Origin: UBA6623 sp965217195
GTDB taxonomy: Bacteria; Acidobacteriota; Terriglobia; Bryobacterales; UBA6623
Direction of reading: 5' to 3'
Length of the DNA stretch: 64,000 nt
NCBI GenBank assembly: GCA_965217195.1
Contig: CBDCHL010000004.1
Location: forward strand, 558,001 to 622,000
Positions 49,677 to 58,060 of the stretch are shown here, one piece after another. Position 1 is the stretch's first letter. Each line of letters starts with the position of its first letter. The position numbers and the translations under genes are program-made. The notes under the pieces are model-generated. The model was not told the DNA's origin and made no database searches. It worked only from the letters and a program-made list of their open reading frames with translations.

Positions 49677-51380
49677 GTGGAGAAAATCGACAGCGTCACT
49701 TTGAGCGTCATCAATAACGCCCTCATCAACGCTTGCCGTGAGATGGGCACGGCGATGATGCGCACGAGCTATTCGCCCATCTTTAACGAGGGGCTGGACT
49801 TTTCCTGTGTCATCTTCAACACTCGCGCCGAGATGATCGGCCAAGCCGAGTTCTGTCCCACGATGCTCGGCTCGGCGCAATACGCGGTGAAGTGGACGAT
49901 TGAAGAGCTTGGGCTCGATTCCTTCGAACCCGGCGACGTGGTGATTCACAACGACCCCTATCGCGGGCAGTGCCACATCCCCGAACACATGGTCCTTAAG
50001 CCCGTTTTCTTTGAAGGGAAGCTGTGCTGTTTCGTCGGCAACATCGCTCATATCTGCGAGATCGGTGGCATGGCGCCGGGCTCGTTTGCCGCCGACGCGA
50101 CCGAAGTCTATCAAGAAGGCTTGCGGCTGCCGCCGGTGAAAATTATGCGCCGCGGCGAATACGTCAAAGACATCTGGCGCATCATTCTTACCAATCACCG
50201 CACCCCGAAATCGAGTTGGGGCGACCTGCACGCGATGATCGGGTCGCTCAATATCGCCGAGACGCGCATGCTGGAAATGCTCGAACGCTACGGGCCCGAA
50301 GTCTTCGAAGCGGCAGGCACGCAGTTGCTCGATTATTCGGAACGCTGGATGCGCGCTGAGATCGAAGAGATTCCGAACGGCGTCTACCGTTTCGAAGATT
50401 GCATGGAAGACGACGGCGTGACTGATCAGCCGGTCTGGATGCGCTTGAAGCTGGTCGTCAAAGACGACGAAATCATCGCCGACTGGCGCGATTCCGATCC
50501 GCAGTCGCTCGGCCCGGTCAATGCCACTTTCGTCGTGACGGCCGCGGCGACCTACAGCGCCCTGCTCCACGTCACCAGCAAGGATATTCCCGTCAACTCG
50601 GGCTGCTATCGTCCTATCCGCCTCATCACCAAGGCGGGAACCGTTGTCAACGTAAAGCACCCCGGCCCCTCGGTCGGCGGAAATACGGAAACGCACCCGC
50701 ATCTACAGAACGTCGTGATGGCCGCGTTGAGTCAAGCCGTCCCCGAGCGTGCCGCCGCCGCCGAAGCCGGCACGGCCTGCAATTTTCTCTTCGGAGGCGT
50801 TCACCCCGAGACCGGCGAATACTACACCAACTACCACTTCGACGGCGGCGGCTGGGGCGCCACGGTCGACCATGACGGCAATTCCGTGATGTGCCCGGTC
50901 AACGGCAACTGCCGCAATACTCCTGCGGAGGTCCTCGAAACGAAATACCCGTTTTTGACGCTCGAATACAGCATGAGGCCCGATTCGGGCGGCGCCGGGA
51001 AATATCGCGGCGGCTTGGGCGGCAAGAGGGTCTTGCGCGTCGTCGGCCCCGAAATCACCGTCAGCGCTTTGCTCGACCGCACCAAGACCCACCCCTGGGG
51101 GCTTTTCGGCGGGAAGCAAGGCAGCTCGGGCGGCCTGCTGGTCAAGAAAAACGGAGACACCGAATTTCGGACTTTTTCGGAAGTCTACGGAACCGTTTCG
51201 CCCACCAAGTTCACCCGCATCGCGCTCAAGGAAGGCGACGAAGTGATGATTATGTCTCCGGGCGGCGGCGGTTACGGGCCGCCGGAAGAGCGCCCCTCCG
51301 AAGCCGTCGACGACGACGTAAAGCAGGGGCTGATTTCCGCCGAGGCCGCGCGCGAGTTCTATGGGTACCCGGGGCCGTGA
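49677..51380 (+). CDS. hyuB: Hydantoinase/oxoprolinase subunit B
   Basis: 567 residues from the GTG at 49677, which has gaggg at a good distance; the frame is open to 49659. The start MEKIDSVTLSVINNALINAC is standard for the family, followed by YSPIFNEGLDFSCVIF, VIHNDPYRGQCHIPEHM (metal-site region), GGNTETHPHLQNVV and the glycine-rich MSPGGGGYGPPEER near the end. It forms the catalytic complex with subunit A. A 73-residue Cys-motif protein gene follows after a repeat-filled gap. Confidence 0.92.
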   Translation: MEKIDSVTLSVINNALINACREMGTAMMRTSYSPIFNEGLDFSCVIFNTRAEMIGQAEFCPTMLGSAQYAVKWTIEELGLDSFEPGDVVIHNDPYRGQCHIPEHMVLKPVFFEGKLCCFVGNIAHICEIGGMAPGSFAADATEVYQEGLRLPPVKIMRRGEYVKDIWRIILTNHRTPKSSWGDLHAMIGSLNIAETRMLEMLERYGPEVFEAAGTQLLDYSERWMRAEIEEIPNGVYRFEDCMEDDGVTDQPVWMRLKLVVKDDEIIADWRDSDPQSLGPVNATFVVTAAATYSALLHVTSKDIPVNSGCYRPIRLITKAGTVVNVKHPGPSVGGNTETHPHLQNVVMAALSQAVPERAAAAEAGTACNFLFGGVHPETGEYYTNYHFDGGGWGATVDHDGNSVMCPVNGNCRNTPAEVLETKYPFLTLEYSMRPDSGGAGKYRGGLGGKRVLRVVGPEITVSALLDRTKTHPWGLFGGKQGSSGGLLVKKNGDTEFRTFSEVYGTVSPTKFTRIALKEGDEVMIMSPGGGGYGPPEERPSEAVDDDVKQGLISAEAAREFYGYPGP

Positions 51381-51386
51381 GCGAGT

Positions 51387-51460
51387 GTGCGATATAAATG
51401 TGAGACATCCTCGCGATGCGAGCGACACAAACCGAGGCGTGGACGGAAGTCCACGCTCAG
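51387..51460 (+). repeat. Structured intergenic repeat, family A copy 2 (GGAA hairpin)
   Basis: gtgcgatataaatgtgagac at the head and a perfect 8-bp GGAA-loop hairpin at 51437-51456 match the copy at 2769-2845, with one compensated stem pair. It starts just after the hyuB stop. Confidence 0.7.
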
Positions 51461-51524
51461 CCCGGGTCACGACCGGGACGTATCACAACCGGGGGCCCTG
51501 CCCCTGGAGGGGGCACGGATAGTA

Positions 51525-51545
51525 GCCCCGGGCTTTAGCCCGGGG
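51525..51545. repeat. GC-rich palindrome in the hyuB-downstream gap
   Basis: gccccgggct and agcccgggg form a 9-bp stem with a 2-base loop. Repeats of this form are frequent in intergenic DNA of large environmental genomes. The surrounding gap (51381-51699) contains only this, the family A repeat and short GC runs. Confidence 0.5.
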
Positions 51546-51699
51546 TCCACGCGACAAATCATGAGAAGCCCCGGACGGGGCGTAGGAGCAATTGCTTGAT
51601 GCCGCGTCGGACAAAGGGAATCTTCCATCCTTCCGAGAAACTCCGGATGCACAGCAACGAACCCGTCCCGGATTTCAAAGCCCCACGCACACCACGCCC

Positions 51700-51921
51700 G
51701 TGAGCAAACCTATGGGGAAATGGCAAGACCGAAACGTCACCTGGCATGACCAATCGATGACCTACTGCGTCTGCTGCGGACTGATGATTCCCAAGCAATA
51801 CTGGGAAGCCGAAGTCGACGGCGAGACGCAAATTTTCTGCAAGCCCGACTGCGAACGGCTTTACCGCGACTACGTTCAGCCGGCCGACGCGGAAAGCCCC
51901 GCCGCACCCCGCGGCCGCTAA
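51700..51921 (+). CDS. Small Cys-motif (zinc-finger-like) protein
   Basis: 73 residues from the GTG at 51700, or 69 from the ATG at 51712. YCVCCGLMIPKQYW and FCKPDCERLYRDYV supply a CxxC and a CxxxC pair about 25 residues apart, a plausible single zinc or iron site. Acidic, Pro- and Ala-rich residues form the tail. The gene lies 320 bases after hyuB on the same strand. Acetone-carboxylase-like members of the hydantoinase group use a small metal-binding third subunit, so a similar role is conceivable, but the sequence itself does not prove it. Confidence 0.6.
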   Translation: MSKPMGKWQDRNVTWHDQSMTYCVCCGLMIPKQYWEAEVDGETQIFCKPDCERLYRDYVQPADAESPAAPRGR

Positions 51922-51942
51922 CCCGACGCCCCGAGAGCTCTC

Positions 51943-52260
51943 ATGGAAGACGAGTCTGTTTCACGTGAAGAGTTTGGCGTGGAAAGAAGCACGGAACCGC
52001 CGACGGCAGACACCGACGACTCGCCGACCGCGCCGACCGCTCTCCGCGTGGTGATCGAGCGGCAACGGGCGGAGCTTCGGCGATTTCGAGAGGCTTACGA
52101 GCAAGCGCTAACGTCCTATCGCAGTCAGCCTTCTTGGAAAATGATGCTGCTCTGCCGGCAGGCATACCGCTTGCTGGTAGAGGGTGGCTGGAAAGAGCGA
52201 CGCGAGTTCTTCAAATGGTTGTGGTCCGTCCCCGGGGCGGGGACCTCCGGCCTGTGCTGA
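51943..52260 (+). CDS. N-terminal coiled-coil part of the frameshifted methyltransferase
   Basis: 105 residues from the ATG at 51943. An acidic disordered start is followed by a helix (RVVIERQRAELRRFREAYEQ) and SWKMMLLCRQAYRLLVEGGW, a coil-plus-amphipathic arrangement often found before glycan-modifying enzyme domains. The frame ends soon after KWLWSVPGAG. The next frame (+1) continues with CADLAFPAAPEP and a full methyltransferase, so one gene has probably been split near 52230 by an extra base in the ccccgggg run. Confidence 0.6.
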   Translation: MEDESVSREEFGVERSTEPPTADTDDSPTAPTALRVVIERQRAELRRFREAYEQALTSYRSQPSWKMMLLCRQAYRLLVEGGWKERREFFKWLWSVPGAGTSGLC

Positions 52261-53260
52261 CCTGGCATTTCCGGCGGCGCCCGAGCCCGTCTCGCTCGAC
52301 CCGGTCAAATCGGGTGATGCCCCGTCGGCCAGCTCGGAACCCGCGGCACTCCACCGGACCATGGCCTTCGCGGCCCGCCTCAACGCATCGCTGCTGCGCG
52401 AGCCCGACTACCGCAAGCATTTTGCTTTCTGGGAAGACCACGGCTTTCATCTTGTTCCCCTGCACTTTGAGTCCCCGATCCCCGACACTCGAAACCTGCC
52501 GCGCTACCCCTGGCAACACGAATCGAAGCTGCGGGGCATCGAGATGAACGAGCAACAGCAGGTCTGCTTGCTGACCGAAGAGTTCCCGCGCTTTCGCCAC
52601 GAGTACTCGGCATTCCCGGCCAAGCCCGGACGGGACGAAGCCGGCTTTTACCTGGAGAACGGTATGTTCGAGGGGGTGGACCCGTTGGTGCTGCACTGCA
52701 TGGTGCGGCGCGGCAAGCCGAATTTGATCGTCGAAGTGGGAGGCGGTTTCTCCACTCTTGTGTCCGCGGCCGCCGCCGCAAAGAACGGCAATACACGGCT
52801 TATTTGTATCGACCCGTTTCCCCCGGCCTATCTGACGCGCAAGCTGCCGGCGCGCGTTTCGCTTGTTGCCGAAGCGGTCCAAGAGGTCGGCTGCGACATT
52901 TTCGACGAGCTGGAGTCGGGAGACATCCTGTTCATCGACTCGTCTCACGTCGCCAAGTACGGCAGCGATGTTACTTATTTGTTTTTGGAAGTGCTGCCGC
53001 GGCTCAAGCCCGGCGTCGTAGTCCATGTACACGATATCTTCCTGCCCGCCGACTACCTGCCGTCGTGGCTGACCGATCGCCGACTTTTTTACAACGAACA
53101 GTATTTGCTTCAAGCGTTCTTAGCCTTCAACTCGGCCTTTGAAGTGTTGCTCGCGAACAGTTACCTGACCCACTATCACCTCGACAAGCTCAAGGCGACG
53201 TTCCCCACCGCTGCTCCGTACCCGGGTGGCGCCAGTCTATGGATGCGGCGAACGCGCTAG
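52184..53260 (+). CDS. Class I SAM-dependent methyltransferase
   Basis: 358 residues in this frame; the first ~20 may be out-of-frame sequence (see the entry at 51943). NLIVEVGGGFSTLVSAAAAA is motif I for S-adenosylmethionine, RLICIDPFPPAYL the acidic loop, and SGDILFIDSSHVAKYGSDV and VVVHVHDIFLPADY resemble Methyltransf_24-type enzymes acting on sugars or lipids. The stop codon at 53258-53260 coincides with the end of a miniature transposable element, so the natural C-terminus may have been trimmed. An SGNH hydrolase gene follows. Confidence 0.82.
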   Translation: MAGKSDASSSNGCGPSPGRGPPACADLAFPAAPEPVSLDPVKSGDAPSASSEPAALHRTMAFAARLNASLLREPDYRKHFAFWEDHGFHLVPLHFESPIPDTRNLPRYPWQHESKLRGIEMNEQQQVCLLTEEFPRFRHEYSAFPAKPGRDEAGFYLENGMFEGVDPLVLHCMVRRGKPNLIVEVGGGFSTLVSAAAAAKNGNTRLICIDPFPPAYLTRKLPARVSLVAEAVQEVGCDIFDELESGDILFIDSSHVAKYGSDVTYLFLEVLPRLKPGVVVHVHDIFLPADYLPSWLTDRRLFYNEQYLLQAFLAFNSAFEVLLANSYLTHYHLDKLKATFPTAAPYPGGASLWMRRTR

Positions 53261-53440
53261 TCTGCATTTCTCACCACCTGGCGAGGCGAAGTGCGTGAGA
53301 GGGCTGTCAGTACGAGGCACGGGCCGCCTGGCGCGCGGAGGCGTGCTTGAACAGTACGGTGAGCACGGCAGGCAACCGTAACGAAGTAATGACGGGCCTA
53401 TTGCGTGCTTCGACCGTCAGGTGGTGAGAAATGCAGGCTA
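53258..53440. mobile_element. Miniature inverted-repeat element, copy 2
   Basis: The termini 53258-53283 and 53415-53440 are inverted repeats matching at 24 of 26 positions (tag.ctgcatttctcaccacctg.cg). The interior is about 80% identical to that of the element at 8086-8270. The left end supplies the TAG stop of the methyltransferase gene. The rest of the gap to 53597 has no visible gene; a tatact lies near 53495. Confidence 0.85.
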
Positions 53441-53596
53441 AGCTCGCGGCCAACAACAGAAACAACAGACGGGTCCGAACCCGAGAACCCGGCCGTGTAT
53501 ACTACGGGTCTTCCGGGCAGGCTCTCCCGGCGGTCGGAGCGGGGCCTGCCAAGAGTTCAGCGTTGCCCTGCCTCGACGCCCCCGGAATCAACCGCT

Positions 53597-54844
53597 ATGC
53601 CCTCCGGCTCCCGCCTGCGGCGACTGCTCTACTACCCGACCGTTGTTCTGTTGTCGGCGGTCGCGGCCTTCCTACTTGCCGAAGCCTATCTCGGCTACCG
53701 GACCCCCGGAAGGCTGGTCCTGCCCTTCCACAACAAGCTGCATCCCTACGTCATGTTTCGCCCCCACGCGAACCTGGCGTATGTGACCGGCGACACGCAT
53801 GAGATGTCGCGCCACGCGAGCCGCATTTACCACTACACCAACGAAGACGGGTTTCGGGTTCCCTCCGACGGCTACTCGCTTCCGAAAAAGAAACCGGCCG
53901 GCCAGCTGCGCGTTGCCTTTCTCGGTTCTTCGGCCGTCGAGTTGGGAAGCACCTACGAAACAACCTTGCCCGGCTCGCTGCGAACGCTGCTGCGGGAACG
54001 CTATCCCAATCGCGACATCGAAGTCATCAACGCTGCGATCCAGTCCTCGGTTTCGAGGCAATCGATCGCGCATCTCGTCTTTACCGTGGTCGACTACGAC
54101 CCCGACATCGTCATTCTCCACGACGGCGTCAACGACATCGGAATGCCGCTAACCTACGAATCGCGCCCGAACTTCCCCTACAACTTCCAAACCATGGTCG
54201 AAGCCTGGGACGCGTACCGCGAGGAGCATCAACGGCCGCTCTGGGATGTACTTCTCAACCGCAGTCGAGTCTACGCGGGACTCCGCGCGCGCTGGGGCGA
54301 CGAGGAAAGCGCAACGACGGTCAATACCGTAGCCCTCGGCCTCAACAAGGCCCCCAACGCCGTCTCCGCCGACGCAGTCATGGGCAACGAGGATTTCACA
54401 CGCAATCATGTCGCCGCCTACCTGAGCAATTGGCGGCAGCTGATCGAACTATCCGAAGCCTTCGGCTTCGAGCCGATCTGCGTTTTCCAACCGACCGGCG
54501 GCCTCGATCGCGACTACGCCGCGCCGCTGATGTCGCGGGATTTCGGCGTCGATAAAGATACGGCCCTCGCATGGATCGAAGCCATTGCAGTGCTCAATCA
54601 CGAAGCCGACCGTCAGATCGAGAGTCTCAGAGCAGAGTACCCCGACGGGCTTTTTCTCAACCTGCGCGATTATCTAGCGCCTGCCAAAGACTACTTTTGG
54701 GACATGGTCCACGTCTACGACGAAACCAACGCCAAGCTCGCCGAAAGAATCTACCAAGACGTCCGCAAGCTGATCGAGGGGCGTCCCGAAGCCGGCGATC
54801 GCCGGCCGGCCGGGCGTCTGCAAGCGGCGGCCGCGGTCCATTAG
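53597..54844 (+). CDS. SGNH/GDSL-type hydrolase with membrane anchor
   Basis: 415 residues from the ATG at 53597. An N-terminal helix (LLYYPTVVLLSAVAAFLLAEAYL) would tether it, with the catalytic domain outside the membrane. Block I is VAFLGSSAVELG (nucleophilic Ser), block III is HDGVNDIG (oxyanion Asn), and the Asp-His pair lies in WDMVHVYDETN. The family removes or transfers acyl groups on polysaccharides and lipids. With a methyltransferase before it and a glycosidase-like protein after it, a role in surface glycan modification is reasonable. Confidence 0.82.
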   Translation: MPSGSRLRRLLYYPTVVLLSAVAAFLLAEAYLGYRTPGRLVLPFHNKLHPYVMFRPHANLAYVTGDTHEMSRHASRIYHYTNEDGFRVPSDGYSLPKKKPAGQLRVAFLGSSAVELGSTYETTLPGSLRTLLRERYPNRDIEVINAAIQSSVSRQSIAHLVFTVVDYDPDIVILHDGVNDIGMPLTYESRPNFPYNFQTMVEAWDAYREEHQRPLWDVLLNRSRVYAGLRARWGDEESATTVNTVALGLNKAPNAVSADAVMGNEDFTRNHVAAYLSNWRQLIELSEAFGFEPICVFQPTGGLDRDYAAPLMSRDFGVDKDTALAWIEAIAVLNHEADRQIESLRAEYPDGLFLNLRDYLAPAKDYFWDMVHVYDETNAKLAERIYQDVRKLIEGRPEAGDRRPAGRLQAAAAVH

Positions 54845-54931
54845 TCCTATCGCGCCGTATCCCCCTCTGTGCAACAATGGATATCTTCGCGTGGGGAGCC
54901 TCGAACCGAGCGCTTCCGTGTGGGGTTCTTT

Positions 54932-56170
54932 GTGCGCCGAGACTCCAGATTGACAACGGCACGAGGGACACTGTCTCTCCTGTTCGTCGCGACTTTGGGC
55001 GTGCTGAGCGTGCCGTTATCAGCGGTTGAGATCGCGACCGGCGCGATGCTCGGGCCCCGTTACAAGTCGGAACGCTTCTACACCCGAGGTTCGTCGGGCA
55101 CGAGGTGGCAGCTCACCTATACCGGCGGGCTCTACCGCCGTCAAGCCCGCGGCAAGTTGATGACCTTGCGACTGGGGCAATCGTTGTTTGACGACGAGTG
55201 GCTCGAGGAACGCCAGTTCGACCCCGACGGCAACACCTCGCGCGTGATCGAGGCGCTCGACTTTTACAAGCAGCACGGCGTCCTGGCGTTGACAGTCAGC
55301 CTGCAGGCCGGCAACCCCGGCTATGACAAGACCATCAACGGCATCGCCCGCAACGGATCAGCGAAGCACGGCAAAGACGGCGGAGCGCTCATCAGCGCAT
55401 TCGCCCCCGACGGCTCACTGAAACGGGAATGGTTGGCCCGCCTGGACCGTCTCCTGAAAGCCGCCGACCAGCGCGAGATGGTCGTATGCTTAACCTACTT
55501 CCACCCCGAGCAGGACGAGATCTTTACTGAACCCGAAGCCATCGCCGCCGCTGCTCGCAATATCACCGACTGGTTGATCGAGAAGAATTTCCGCAACGTG
55601 ATCATCAATGTTGCCGATGAATGGGACCTGGGCGGCCGCAGTTGGGACCACGCCCGCTTCATTCCCGAAAACATCGACCGCCTGGTGGAGTTAGTTCGCG
55701 AGCGTTTCAACCACGCCGACTACACGCTTCCTATCGGGGCATCGAGTAGCGGAAAAATGTCTTATCCCGATTCGTTGGCCCGGGTCTGCGATCTTGTTCT
55801 GCTGCACGGCGACGGGCGCACCCCGGGCGAAAAGCTCAGCCGTCTGCGTCAGATCCGCTCAACCGGACGGGCCATGTGGATGATCGGAGATGACAACGGG
55901 CGGGAAACAACCCCCGCTAATCTGTCGCGGGAAAAAGCCAGCGCCGACGCGCTTTTCAAAGAGGGGGCCGGCTGGGGTTACATGCCCTGGAAACAAGCCC
56001 ATCGGTTCCCCTTTGCTTATGTCCCGCGGCAGACCAGCGAGTTGAGGGACGAAATGCCGGAAACGCGTCGGGACGAGGCCTATTTTCGGGCCGTGTTGGA
56101 GCATATAGCCGGACTTGTGCTTAGGAAGCCTCCTCAATCCTTCCCCAAGAAAAAGGGGAAGAAGAGATAA
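54932..56170 (+). CDS. Exported TIM-barrel glycoside-hydrolase-like protein
   Basis: 412 residues from the GTG at 54932, chosen because it begins a good signal peptide (MRRDSRLTTARGTLSLLFVA); GTGs at 54869 and 54920 are alternatives. The mature protein alternates strands and helices: LMTLRLGQSLFDD, GVLALTVSLQ, MVVCLTYFHPEQDEI, NVIINVADEWDLGG, YTLPIGASSSGKM and AMWMIGDDNG. The acidic residues in ADEWD and IGDDN sit at barrel-strand ends, as in glycosidases of clan GH-A, but the canonical NEP is absent. A specific family cannot be named. The tail is strongly basic (KKKGKKR). Confidence 0.6.
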   Translation: MRRDSRLTTARGTLSLLFVATLGVLSVPLSAVEIATGAMLGPRYKSERFYTRGSSGTRWQLTYTGGLYRRQARGKLMTLRLGQSLFDDEWLEERQFDPDGNTSRVIEALDFYKQHGVLALTVSLQAGNPGYDKTINGIARNGSAKHGKDGGALISAFAPDGSLKREWLARLDRLLKAADQREMVVCLTYFHPEQDEIFTEPEAIAAAARNITDWLIEKNFRNVIINVADEWDLGGRSWDHARFIPENIDRLVELVRERFNHADYTLPIGASSSGKMSYPDSLARVCDLVLLHGDGRTPGEKLSRLRQIRSTGRAMWMIGDDNGRETTPANLSREKASADALFKEGAGWGYMPWKQAHRFPFAYVPRQTSELRDEMPETRRDEAYFRAVLEHIAGLVLRKPPQSFPKKKGKKR

Positions 56171-56224
56171 GGCGCGACACCCGGGGCGCCATTATTCTCC
56201 GGAGCAAAGCATCCGAGATCGATC

Positions 56225-56386
56225 GTGACGGACCAGACGACGGATCAGCCACCCGTTGACGGCCTCGACGTCGATCCCCCACCGTTGTTGGGTTCCTGGC
56301 CCCGACTCTACGGAGCCGTCCTCGCTCACCTTGCCTTCTGGATCGCCGTCCTTTTTGTCTTCACATCGCACTTCGATCCGACCTGA
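56225..56386 (+). CDS. 53-residue single-pass membrane protein paired with the symporter
   Basis: Too short for many gene finders. From the GTG at 56225 it encodes a Pro/Asp-rich N-terminus and one membrane helix (AVLAHLAFWIAVLFVFTSHF) preceded by WPRLY. Its TGA overlaps the ATG of the next gene by one base (TGATG), which indicates translational coupling to the Na+/solute symporter. A small auxiliary subunit of the transporter, as known for some SSS members, is the simplest interpretation. I do not recognise a named family. Confidence 0.7.
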   Translation: MTDQTTDQPPVDGLDVDPPPLLGSWPRLYGAVLAHLAFWIAVLFVFTSHFDPT

Positions 56387-58056
56387 TGCATCCCCTCGAC
56401 TGGATCGTCCTGGCGGTTTCCTTGGCCGCCATCATCGTCTACGGCTTGCGCCGCGCCCGCGGCGGTCGAGGGGTGCATGATTATCTGCTGGCCGGCAAGT
56501 CGATGCCCTGGTGGGTGATCGGCATGTCGATCATGGCCACCCAAGCCAGCGCTATCACTTTCATCGGCACAACCGGGCAGGGCTATGTCGACGGCATTCG
56601 GTTCGTGCAGTTCTATTTCGGTCTGCCAATCGCGATGGTGGTGATCTCGGCCGTTGCGGTGCCAATGTTCCACCGATCGGGTATCTACACCGCCTACGAA
56701 TATCTCGAGCAACGTTTCGACGTCAAAACGCGCACTCTAGCGAGCGCGATTTTTTTGATCCAACGGGGACTAGGGGTCGGCCTGGCGCTCTACGCCCCGG
56801 CGGTGGTGCTGTCGATTATGGTTGGCTGGCCCGAGTGGGCGACGATTCTCACGATGGGCGTGCTGGTCGTCGGCTACACCTCGATCGGCGGTATCAAGGC
56901 CGTGATGTGGACCGACGTACAACAGATGACCGTCATGTTCCTGGGCATTGGGGCGGCATTCGCGGCCGCGGTGGTGGCGCTCCCGTCGGACGTGTCGTTC
57001 TCCGACGCGCTGGCACTGGCCGGAACGGCCGGGAAGCTGCGCGCCGTTGACCTCGGGTTTGATTGGCAAAACCGCTACAACCTTTGGTCCGGGCTGATCG
57101 GGGGTTCATTCTTGGCGCTGGCGTATTTCGGCTGTGATCAGTCGCAGGTGCAGCGCTACTTGACGGGCAAGTCGATCCTCCACATGCGCCTCAGCTTGTT
57201 GCTCAACGCCGTAGTCAAAGTTCCGCTACAGTTCGTCATCCTCTTGACGGGGGCGATGGTATTTTCGTTCTTCGTCTTCACCGAACCCCCGATGCTCTTC
57301 AACAACGTCGAACGCGGTCGTCTGGAGGGATCCACCGACGCCGAGTATGCCGCGGTGAACGAACGGTACCGCTCCTCGTTCGCGATGCGCCGGGACGCCG
57401 CCCGTTCCTTGCTGGCCGCCGACACGCCCGGCGCCCGCGCGACTTACTTGGACGCCGACCAAAGGCTCGGCTCGGTACGAGGCGAAGGAATGCGGTTGGC
57501 CGAAGAGCGAATGGGCGGCAAGACCTACAACGACACGAATTACATCTTTCTGACTTTCGTTATGGGCTACCTCCCGATCGGCTTGGTCGGCCTCATCATG
57601 GCGGCCGTTTTCGCGGCGGCGATGTCGAGTATCTCCTCCGAGCTCAATTCCTTGGCAGCGGTGACGGTCATGGACCACTACCGCCGCTACGTGCGCCGCG
57701 GCGCGACAGACACTCACTACGCCGGCGTCTCGAAAATCGCGACCGTCTTCTGGGGGATCTACGCGATGGTGTTCGCCGGTTTCGGCGGGCAGTTGGGATC
57801 ATTAATCGAAGCGGTCAACGTGGTGGGTTCGCTGTTTTACGGGTCGCTTCTTGGGGTATTCGTACTCGCCTTCGTGCCGTGGCGGGTCAACGGCCATGGC
57901 GCTTTCGCGGGGATGTTGGCCGGGCTTGCGGCCGTTGCCTGGACAGCCCGCGCAACGGAGGTTTCGTTTCTCTGGTACAACATGGTCGGCTGCGTCGTTT
58001 GCGTCGTGACGGGGTGGTTGGTCAGCCGTATCGCAAGGCCCCTGAGACAGAGCTGA
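56386..58056 (+). CDS. Sodium:solute symporter family protein
   Basis: 556 residues with about thirteen helices. The N-terminal half shows DYLLAGKSMPWWVIGMSIMATQASAITFIG and YTSIGGIKAVMWTDVQQ, hallmarks of the SSS family; AMSSISSELNSLAAVTVMDHYRR carries the Na2-site serine region. A hydrophilic loop of about 80 residues between helices (TEPPMLF to YNDTNYIF) is typical of acidobacterial and bacteroidete members. It should use the Na+ gradient to import a sugar, amino acid or nucleoside-like compound. It overlaps a 53-residue membrane protein gene at its start. Confidence 0.92.
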   Translation: MHPLDWIVLAVSLAAIIVYGLRRARGGRGVHDYLLAGKSMPWWVIGMSIMATQASAITFIGTTGQGYVDGIRFVQFYFGLPIAMVVISAVAVPMFHRSGIYTAYEYLEQRFDVKTRTLASAIFLIQRGLGVGLALYAPAVVLSIMVGWPEWATILTMGVLVVGYTSIGGIKAVMWTDVQQMTVMFLGIGAAFAAAVVALPSDVSFSDALALAGTAGKLRAVDLGFDWQNRYNLWSGLIGGSFLALAYFGCDQSQVQRYLTGKSILHMRLSLLLNAVVKVPLQFVILLTGAMVFSFFVFTEPPMLFNNVERGRLEGSTDAEYAAVNERYRSSFAMRRDAARSLLAADTPGARATYLDADQRLGSVRGEGMRLAEERMGGKTYNDTNYIFLTFVMGYLPIGLVGLIMAAVFAAAMSSISSELNSLAAVTVMDHYRRYVRRGATDTHYAGVSKIATVFWGIYAMVFAGFGGQLGSLIEAVNVVGSLFYGSLLGVFVLAFVPWRVNGHGAFAGMLAGLAAVAWTARATEVSFLWYNMVGCVVCVVTGWLVSRIARPLRQS

Positions 58057-58060
58057 CGCA

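Noticed and set aside
52184..52260. Programmed +1 frameshift in the methyltransferase gene
   Set aside because: There is no slippery codon pair or stimulatory structure; a sequencing error or mutation in the ccccgggg run explains it better.
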